In this document: piece after piece, positions 5,872 to 11,531 of the stretch
How positions within the stretch are numbered: position 1 is the stretch's first letter
How the letters are laid out: the number at the start of each line of letters is the position of its first letter
The notes under the pieces: generated by a model
Told to the model about the DNA's origin: nothing
Databases searched by the model: none
The model's input: only the letters and a program-made list of their open reading frames with translations
NCBI GenBank assembly: GCA_021783435.1
Contig: JAJXUC010000113.1
Location: 1 to 13,005 of the forward strand
Length of the DNA: 13,005 nt
DNA from: Pseudomonadota bacterium
GTDB lineage: Bacteria > Pseudomonadota > Gammaproteobacteria > Burkholderiales > Burkholderiaceae
Direction of reading: 5' to 3'
Position numbers and translations under genes: made by a program

Positions 5872-7625
5872 CAACTCGAGGTCGGCGATGCGCTGCCGGC
5901 CGGCGGCGCGCTCAGCACCGTGCCCATGCTCGGGTCGAGGTAGAGCGGCGGGTTGAGCTGCCCATGGCGGCCTTCATGCTCGCCATGCCGGTCGTCGCGG
6001 GCGAACCTGAACATGTCCATGATGCTGCCAGCGGTGGCGTCGAAGGCGCCCTCACCCAGGCGCTGGCTGTGCAGCCAGTTGTCCTCGATGAAGCGCACCA
6101 CGGAGGCCTGCGAGATCTGCGTGTGGCTGACGTAGTTGGACTTGGCCCAGGGCGAGATGACCAGGAAGGGAATGCGCGTGCCGGGGCCGCAGCGTCCGTT
6201 CACCGGCTCGCCCTGCACGCCGGGCAGCGGGGTGCCGCTGCCGCACTTGCCGGGGCCGTCGAGCTGATCGGCCTGCGCATCGAACGAGGGGTTGGTGGTG
6301 GTGGCGAAGGCGTGGTCATACCAGCCGTCGGAATCGTCCCAGGTGACGATGACCGCGGTGTCTTTCCAGTCGGGCTGCTGCTGCAGGAAGTTCACGACCT
6401 TGGTGATGAAGGCCTGTTCGTCGAGCGGGTCGGAGTAGCCGGCGTGTCCGTCCTGGTAGGCCGGGGCCTTGAGGAAGCTCACGGCGGGGAAATTGCCCGC
6501 TTTCACGGCCGCGAAGAAATCGTTGAGACCGTATTCGTGGTTGGCCGGATCCTTGGTCTTGCCGTTGGCTTCGTAGGTGTAGCCGATGGCGCGCACGGAG
6601 GAGGGGCGTGCGTGGGTCGGATTGGCGGTGGAGGCGAAGTACTGGAACCAGTTGTGGTGCTGGATGTAGTCGGTCACATTGCCGCCGATGACGGCGGAGT
6701 AGGTGCTGCGCTTGCAGCCCGTGGTGCCGTTGGCATTGACCACGCCCAGGTTGAAGCCGCCCATGAAGCCGCCCCAGGAGATGTCGTGGCCGTTGAGCAG
6801 GTCGCCGATGTTCTTGCCGGTCATCATCACCTGGTCCTTGGGATTGGAGCAGACGTCGTAGCCGGGGTCGACGTCGTTGATCATGGTCAGTCCGCCCATG
6901 CCGTCGTCGATGTAGTACGAGTACGCGGACAGGGTGAAGGGCTTCTTGGTGGTCGCCACGATCTGCATGCCGTTGGTCTGCCCGGACACCACTTCCAACG
7001 CGCCCGGAGTCGAGGGGCCGTAGGTGTCGGTGTAGGCGGCGTCGCTCATCGCGAAGTGCTGGGCGTAGTTCCACAAGGCGGTGACGGTGTTGCCGTCGTA
7101 GTAGCCCATCACCTGGCCCTTGGTGCCGAAGGCACCCACGCCACCCGTGGTGGCGGCGCCGGTGTATTTGGGAAACAGGTCGGCCTTGCCGCCGTCGTAG
7201 GCCTGCTGCTCGGCGGTGTAGGCGTGGTTCTGGTCGGCGGTGGCGGCCTGGCTGCGGTCCAGGCGGAACGGGTTGGCCGCGTTGGCGCCGTTGGCCGGGT
7301 TGGTGAAGTTGGGATTGCTGGTGAGCAGATCGCCGCGCAGGCCGTTGACCGCGGGGGTTCCGGGCGCCGCCGTGAAGACGGGTTCGCCGGATGGGTTGGT
7401 GGCCTTGGGATAGGTGGCGAAATAATGGTCGAACGAGACGTTCTCGTCGTACAGCACCACGAGGTGCTTGATGGGCGTGGCCGTGCGCAGCGCAGCGGCG
7501 GGAAGATCGGCGTTGTGGCCGTCCATGTCAAACGGCGCCGCAAAAGCCGGTGCGGTCGAAACACTGGCGGCGATGGCGGTGGCCATCGCGACCAGCGAGG
7601 TGGCGAGTAAGGTCTTGCGCAACAT
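5871..7625 (-). CDS. Secreted phosphoesterase (acid phosphatase AcpA / phospholipase C family, PF04185)
   Basis: This 584-residue exported enzyme has a Sec signal peptide with probable cleavage after AFA (residue 29). The phosphoesterase-family motifs appear in order: HLVVLYDENVSFDHYF (54-69, with E61-N62 as likely metal ligands), DTYGPSTPGALEVVSGQ (200-216, where S205 is the probable nucleophile by analogy with Francisella AcpA), VTWDDSDGWYDH (427-438, D430-D431 as metal ligands), GPGTRIPFLVISPWAKSNYVSH (480-501) and SVVRFIEDNW (508-517). The family hydrolyses phosphate mono- or diesters outside the cytoplasm; substrate choice between acid phosphatase and phospholipase C cannot be settled here. 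ATG 7625 is preferred over ATG 7646 because AGGGAG lies 6 nt upstream and it gives a standard signal peptide. It is the first gene of an operon with the di-heme peroxidase, preceded by a PHO-box-like element. Confidence 0.93.
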   Translation of the reverse strand: MLRKTLLATSLVAMATAIAASVSTAPAFAAPFDMDGHNADLPAAALRTATPIKHLVVLYDENVSFDHYFATYPKATNPSGEPVFTAAPGTPAVNGLRGDLLTSNPNFTNPANGANAANPFRLDRSQAATADQNHAYTAEQQAYDGGKADLFPKYTGAATTGGVGAFGTKGQVMGYYDGNTVTALWNYAQHFAMSDAAYTDTYGPSTPGALEVVSGQTNGMQIVATTKKPFTLSAYSYYIDDGMGGLTMINDVDPGYDVCSNPKDQVMMTGKNIGDLLNGHDISWGGFMGGFNLGVVNANGTTGCKRSTYSAVIGGNVTDYIQHHNWFQYFASTANPTHARPSSVRAIGYTYEANGKTKDPANHEYGLNDFFAAVKAGNFPAVSFLKAPAYQDGHAGYSDPLDEQAFITKVVNFLQQQPDWKDTAVIVTWDDSDGWYDHAFATTTNPSFDAQADQLDGPGKCGSGTPLPGVQGEPVNGRCGPGTRIPFLVISPWAKSNYVSHTQISQASVVRFIEDNWLHSQRLGEGAFDATAGSIMDMFRFARDDRHGEHEGRHGQLNPPLYLDPSMGTVLSAPPAGSASPTSS

Positions 7626-7660
7626 GAGCAACTCCCTGGGGGTCATAAACCTCGCTTGTG

Positions 7661-7679
7661 CGCGACGCGTTTCGTCGCG
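7661..7679 (-). other. Leader stem-loop of the phosphoesterase operon
   Basis: CGCGACG (7661-7667) and CGTCGCG (7673-7679) form a perfect 7-bp stem with a 5-nt loop. It lies within the predicted leader, about 35 nt before the start codon. No U-tract follows. It may stabilise the message or be accidental in GC-rich DNA. Confidence 0.3.
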
Positions 7680-7703
7680 TTCGCCAAACGAGGGCCGATG
7701 TGC

Positions 7704-7737
7704 ATTCTTGAGACCGCGCGTGAACGCGGCGTGACAG
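7704..7737 (-). promoter_or_regulatory. Candidate PHO box and -10 element for the phosphoesterase operon
   Basis: On the reverse strand, CTGTCAC-GCCG-CGTTCAC (7737-7720) matches the layout of a PHO box: two 7-bp direct half-sites of the CTGTCAT type separated by 4 bp. The first half-site matches 6 of 7 positions. The second is weaker, sharing the TCA core. Ten nucleotides downstream is AAGAAT (7709-7704), 4 of 6 to TATAAT, the same spacing as in the Escherichia coli phoA promoter. PhoB-type control fits a secreted phosphatase. Predicted transcription start is near 7697. Confidence 0.5.
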
Positions 7738-7756
7738 ATCCGGAAAAGTCTTATTC

Positions 7757-7772
7757 TGTTTCATGAGAAACA
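7757..7772. promoter_or_regulatory. Short AT-rich inverted repeat in the divergent region
   Basis: TGTTTC (7757-7762) and GAAACA (7767-7772) form a perfect 6-bp inverted repeat around ATGA, followed by an A-run. It is the most AT-rich spot in this divergent region, 20 bp upstream of the PHO-box-like element. It could be a regulator site for either gene; nothing identifies the protein. Confidence 0.3.
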
Positions 7773-7853
7773 AAAAAATACACATCCCGCGCTGATCACG
7801 GCGCGCCATGGTCACAACACCCTCGGTGCGGGGTCGTTTGCCGAGTGGCGGAC

Positions 7854-7862
7854 TGCTATAAA
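7854..7862 (+). promoter_or_regulatory. Extended -10 promoter for the diguanylate cyclase gene
   Basis: TGCTATAAA at 7854-7862 is an extended -10 element (TG-N-TATAAA, 5 of 6 to TATAAT). No good -35 lies 17 bp upstream, as is common for extended -10 promoters. The predicted start near 7869 gives a leader of about 39 nt to ATG 7908. Confidence 0.5.
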
Positions 7863-7907
7863 GAGCAACGATAGCTTGGTCAGGCAGCGAGAGGTTTGTT
7901 CCGCGCG

Positions 7908-9215
7908 ATGCCTGCATGCGGACCAGGGGTACGCCGATTGGATTCCAGGAATGTTTCACAACCGTTGATGCCATCGGCCGCATGGCTTGAGCAGTTGCCC
8001 GCCTGCGTCGTGGTCATCGTCGGGGGCGTGTTGCGCTACGCCAATGCCGCGGCGCTCCTCCTGATGGAGGCGCAGGCGCCGGGCGATTTCGTCGGGCGGC
8101 CCGTGGTCGATTTCATTCACCCCTTGGACCTGCATCGCGTGCTGGCGCGCATACGGCGCGCGGAGCAGGACGCCGGCGCCAACCCGCCGACCGAATTCCG
8201 CGCCTACAGCTGCCGCGGCCGGACCCTGATGCTGGCCATGAGCAGTACGCACCTGTCCGAGGGCGGCGCCGGCGGCGTGCTGGCTTCGTTCCTCGACATG
8301 ACTGAGCGCGCGGCGATGGAGGTCCGGCTGCGCGAGACCGAAGAAAACTTCCAGCGCATGATGAACACCATGCCGGATGTGTTCTATCGCACCGACGCGC
8401 AGGGCATCACCCGCTACGTGTGCCCCGCAGTGAAGAACGTGCTCGGCTACGGTGCGGAGGAGATCATCGGCTTGCCCGCGGCGGCCTTCTATCCCGATCC
8501 CAGCGAGCGCGAGGCGCTCATCGCCGCGATCCGCAAGCACGGCTTCGTGCGCGACTTTCCCGGCCGCATGCGGCGCAAGGACGGGGCCGTCATCGACATC
8601 TCCATCAGCACCCAGGCCCTGCGCGACGAGCAGGGCCAGTACGCCGGGGTCGAGGGCATCTGGCGCGACATCACCGAGCGCAAGAACATGGAGCGCGAGC
8701 TCGAGCGCCTGGCCACGCGCGACAGCCTCACGGGCAAGCTCAACCGGCGCTGCATCCTCGAGCGGCTCGAACAAGCCCTGGATCAGCGGCGCGACCGGCG
8801 CGAGCGGCCATCGCTGTTCGTGCTGCTGATGGACCTCGACCACTTCAAGCGCATCAACGACACGCATGGGCATGCCGTGGGTGACCGGGCGCTGTGTCAG
8901 TTCGTCGAGGCGGTCGAGCGGCAGCGCCGCGGCGATGATCATTTCGGCCGTCTCGGCGGCGAGGAGTTCCTGCTGATCCTCGAGGGCGTCGATGTCGCCG
9001 AAGCGCGCCAGGCGGCCGAGCGCGTCCGCCTGGCCATTGAGCGGACGAACATCGAACTCATGGAAAACCTGACCACGCAATTGACCGTGAGCATCGGCAT
9101 CGCGCAGATGCAGCCCGGCGACCGCCGGCCCAGCGATCTGCTGGAGCGCGCGGACCGGGCGCTCTACAAGGCCAAGGACTCGGGACGCAACCAGGTCGTG
9201 CTTGAGGGGCCCTAA
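7908..9215 (+). CDS. PAS-PAS-GGDEF diguanylate cyclase
   Basis: This 435-residue cytoplasmic protein carries two PAS-like sensor domains, about 20-135 (ending in FLDMTERAAME) and 145-260 (ending in WRDITERKNME), followed by a GGDEF domain. The active-site motif is GGEEF (350-354), which supports cyclase activity: two GTP to cyclic di-GMP. An RxxD product-inhibition site, RGDD (341-344), sits exactly five residues before it. The nucleotide-binding segment LMDLDHFKRINDTHGHAVGD is intact. The usual TRDPLTGLxNRR signature reads TRDSLTGKLNRR, a mild deviation. There is no EAL domain and no membrane segment. The start is uncertain: TTG 7896, ATG 7908 and ATG 7968 are possible; ATG 7908 lies 13 nt after GAGAGG and fits the promoter. 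Its stop overlaps the stop of the convergent antiporter gene by 4 nt, with no room for a separate terminator. Confidence 0.92.
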   Translation: MPACGPGVRRLDSRNVSQPLMPSAAWLEQLPACVVVIVGGVLRYANAAALLLMEAQAPGDFVGRPVVDFIHPLDLHRVLARIRRAEQDAGANPPTEFRAYSCRGRTLMLAMSSTHLSEGGAGGVLASFLDMTERAAMEVRLRETEENFQRMMNTMPDVFYRTDAQGITRYVCPAVKNVLGYGAEEIIGLPAAAFYPDPSEREALIAAIRKHGFVRDFPGRMRRKDGAVIDISISTQALRDEQGQYAGVEGIWRDITERKNMERELERLATRDSLTGKLNRRCILERLEQALDQRRDRRERPSLFVLLMDLDHFKRINDTHGHAVGDRALCQFVEAVERQRRGDDHFGRLGGEEFLLILEGVDVAEARQAAERVRLAIERTNIELMENLTTQLTVSIGIAQMQPGDRRPSDLLERADRALYKAKDSGRNQVVLEGP

Positions 9216-11206
9216 TGGCCGCCCAGCAGCGCATCCTCGGCCAGGGCCAGGGCTTCGGGCGGGCCGGACAGCACCAGGGTGTCGCCTGCGGCCAGCATCA
9301 GTTCGGGCAGGGGCTGCAGGACGTGGCCGTCGGCGCGGTGAACCTGCGCCACGTGCGCGCCGTGCAGATCGAGTTCGGCCAGGGTCGAACCGACGGCCTG
9401 CGCGCCTGCGGGCAGCGTCAGCGGCTTGAGCCGGGCCTGATCGCGCTGCTCCGTGAGGGGGGTGTTCGCGTCGTCGATGCCATGAAAATAGTCCCGCAGC
9501 AGACCATAGCGCTCGGCACGCGCCGCGCGCAGGCGCATGAGGACGCGCGGCAGCGGCACGCCGACGACGGCCATGGTCTGCGAGGCGAGCATGAGGGAGC
9601 CCTCCAGAATTTCAGGGACCACCTCGGTGGCGCCCGCGGCGCGCAGTTCATCCAGCGCCGAATCGTCGCGCGTGCGCACGATCACCGGCACCTGGGGCGC
9701 GTGCTCGCGCACGAGTTGCAGCACGCGCAAGGCCGAGCGCCTGTCCACATACGTGATGGCGACGGCGCTGGCGCGCGCCAGCCCCGCCGCCTGCAGGCTG
9801 AACAGCCGCGCGGCATCGCCATAGACCACGTTGCGCCCGGCGGCGCGGGTCCTGGACACGCGGTCGGGGTCGAGGTCCAGCGCGACATAGGGAATGGCCT
9901 CGTCCTGCAGCAGCTGGGCCAGGTTCTGGCCGCAGCGGCCAAAGCCGCAGACGACGACATGGCGCTGGGTCTTGATGGTCTGGCGCGCGATGTTGGTGAG
10001 CTGCAGCGAGGCCAGCATCCATTCGTTGGCCACCAGCTTGAGCACGATGCGGTCGATGTGCTGCGCCAGAAAGGGCGCGGCCAGCATCGACAGCACCATG
10101 GCCGCCAGCACCGGGCTGAACAGCTCGGGGGGCAACAGCGCGCGCCCGGCGGCAAGGTTGAGCAGCACGATGCCGAATTCGCCGGCGGGGGCCAGCCACA
10201 GCCCGGTGCGCAGCGAAAGCCCGGGCGGCGACTTGAGCAGTCGCTCGACGCCGAACACGATGGCTGTCTTCAGCAGCAGGGGAAGCAGCGCCAGCAGCAG
10301 CACGAGCCACCACTGCGCCAGCACGATGCGCCAGTCGAGCAGCATGCCGATGGTGATGAAGAACAGGCCGAGCAGCACGTCGCGGAACGGCCGGATGTCG
10401 GCCTCCACCTGATGGCGGAACTCGGTTTCGGCGATCAGCATGCCGGCCAGGAAGGCGCCCAGCGCCAGCGACAGCCCGGCAAGCTGGGTCAGCCACGCCA
10501 GGCCCAGGGTGATGAGCAGCAGGTTGAGCATGAACAGCTCGTCCGATTTGCGCTTCACCACCAGCTTGAGCCAGGGCCGCAGCAACCGGCCGCCGGCCAT
10601 GAGGATCAGCGCAAGCGCCGCCGCGGCCTTCACCGCCGCCCAGCCCAGGGTCATGGCCAGGTGGCTGTCCGGCGGCTGGGCCAGCGCCGGAATCAGCACC
10701 AGCAGCGGCACCACCGCGAGATCCTGGAACAGCAGCACGCCCACGATGTGGCGGCCATGCTCGGACTCCATCTCCAGCCGGTCGGCCAGCAGCTTGACGA
10801 CGATGGCGGTGGACGACATGGCCATGGCGCCGCCCAGCACCACGCCATAGGTGATGGCTCGCGTCCACCACTGCGGCGCCAGCCAGCCCAGCAGCAGGCT
10901 GCCCGCCAGCACCGCGGCGATGGTGGCGCCGACCTGGGCCGAGCCGAGGCCGAACACCAGGCGGCGCATGGCCTGGATCTTGGCCAGGCTGAACTCCAGC
11001 CCGATGGAGAACATCAGGAACACCACGCCGAACTCGGCCAGGTGCTGGGCCGTGGACGGATCGCCCGCCAGCGCCAGGGCGTTCGGCCCGATCACCACGC
11101 CGACCGCCAGATAGCCCAGCATGGCCGGGAGCTGGACATAGCGGAACAGCGCCACGCCGAGCACGGCGGCGACGAGGTAGAGCAGGGTGATTTCGAGACC
11201 GGACAT
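9212..11206 (-). CDS. KefB/KefC-type cation/proton antiporter with RCK domain
   Basis: This 664-residue inner-membrane protein belongs to the CPA2 family. The N-terminal exchanger domain (about 1-390) has roughly a dozen hydrophobic segments and the family motifs MSSTAIVVK (130-138), FQDLAVVPLL (160-169) and the cytoplasmic regulatory loop HQVEADIRPFR (265-275), which matches the KefC loop. An RCK/TrkA-N domain follows with the nucleotide-binding GFGRCGQ (421-427), then a TrkA-C-like domain at about 590-655. It probably exports K+ (or Na+) in exchange for H+, gated by nucleotide or glutathione conjugates. No KefF/KefG ancillary gene is adjacent. ATG 11206 is chosen because relatives start just before this first membrane helix; the frame is open to 11374, but the extra 56 residues look non-coding. 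There is no clear Shine-Dalgarno. A kefB or kefC name cannot be assigned. Confidence 0.93.
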   Translation of the reverse strand: MSGLEITLLYLVAAVLGVALFRYVQLPAMLGYLAVGVVIGPNALALAGDPSTAQHLAEFGVVFLMFSIGLEFSLAKIQAMRRLVFGLGSAQVGATIAAVLAGSLLLGWLAPQWWTRAITYGVVLGGAMAMSSTAIVVKLLADRLEMESEHGRHIVGVLLFQDLAVVPLLVLIPALAQPPDSHLAMTLGWAAVKAAAALALILMAGGRLLRPWLKLVVKRKSDELFMLNLLLITLGLAWLTQLAGLSLALGAFLAGMLIAETEFRHQVEADIRPFRDVLLGLFFITIGMLLDWRIVLAQWWLVLLLALLPLLLKTAIVFGVERLLKSPPGLSLRTGLWLAPAGEFGIVLLNLAAGRALLPPELFSPVLAAMVLSMLAAPFLAQHIDRIVLKLVANEWMLASLQLTNIARQTIKTQRHVVVCGFGRCGQNLAQLLQDEAIPYVALDLDPDRVSRTRAAGRNVVYGDAARLFSLQAAGLARASAVAITYVDRRSALRVLQLVREHAPQVPVIVRTRDDSALDELRAAGATEVVPEILEGSLMLASQTMAVVGVPLPRVLMRLRAARAERYGLLRDYFHGIDDANTPLTEQRDQARLKPLTLPAGAQAVGSTLAELDLHGAHVAQVHRADGHVLQPLPELMLAAGDTLVLSGPPEALALAEDALLGGH

Positions 11207-11531
11207 AGGCAACAGTGGGCCGCCTGCCGCCACCGCACCATGCGGGGGTCTGCAACGCGCCGTCACCCCAGCATAAGCCATGCCAGGGCGGCGACCGGCG
11301 GCCTGCAGGAGCCTGCGCATGGATGCCGCGCCCGCTGTTCGAAGGGGCACCAGAGGATGGACGTTCCACCACATCGGGGACCGTCCACCCCCTCCTCACC
11401 CCAACCCTTCCATGCATGGTGAGGGGGGCTTCACGCGTGCGCCGCCATCCGCCACAGGCACCCAGCCCCTGGGCACTCAATAGGGACAGTGCGCGTTGTT
11501 GGCCGCGGTGCAGAAAAGGCGTGAACAGGCC
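11207..11531. other. Intergenic region upstream of the antiporter gene
   Basis: This 325-bp gap separates the repeat-protein gene from the antiporter gene, both on the minus strand. No credible gene is seen. It contains a REP-like hairpin (11390-11428) and short inverted repeats CCGCA/TGCGG (11233-11245) and TGGACG/CGTCCA (near 11358-11386). I find no promoter with both boxes at proper spacing, though an antiporter promoter is expected here. Confidence 0.5.
11390..11428. repeat. REP-like palindromic element
   Basis: The arms 11390-11400 (CCCTCCTCACC) and 11418-11428 (GGTGAGGGGGG) pair over 11 positions with one G-T wobble around a 17-nt loop that contains CCAACCC and the palindrome ATGCAT. 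The CCTCACCCCAACCC style of sequence recalls the dispersed extragenic palindromes of many GC-rich proteobacteria. Only one copy lies in this window, so its repeat status is an inference. It may act as a 3' stabiliser or weak terminator after the upstream gene. Confidence 0.4.

Noticed and set aside
4468..5943. A long open frame on the plus strand opposite the di-heme peroxidase
   Set aside because: It has no recognisable motif, and the minus strand holds two CxxCH haem sites and family motifs.
5865..7610. A long open frame on the plus strand opposite the phosphoesterase
   Set aside because: The translation is Val/Gly/Ala-rich and low in complexity; the opposite strand has all the phosphoesterase motifs and a signal peptide.
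11207..11374. N-terminal extension of the antiporter to 11374
   Set aside because: The extension is Arg/Pro/Ala-rich without membrane character, and family members start just before the first helix at 11206.
9215..11422. A very long open frame on the plus strand opposite the antiporter gene
   Set aside because: Its translation is Gln/His/Arg-rich with no domain or membrane pattern, while the minus strand encodes a clear KefB/C-type antiporter. It is a frame shadow produced by high GC.
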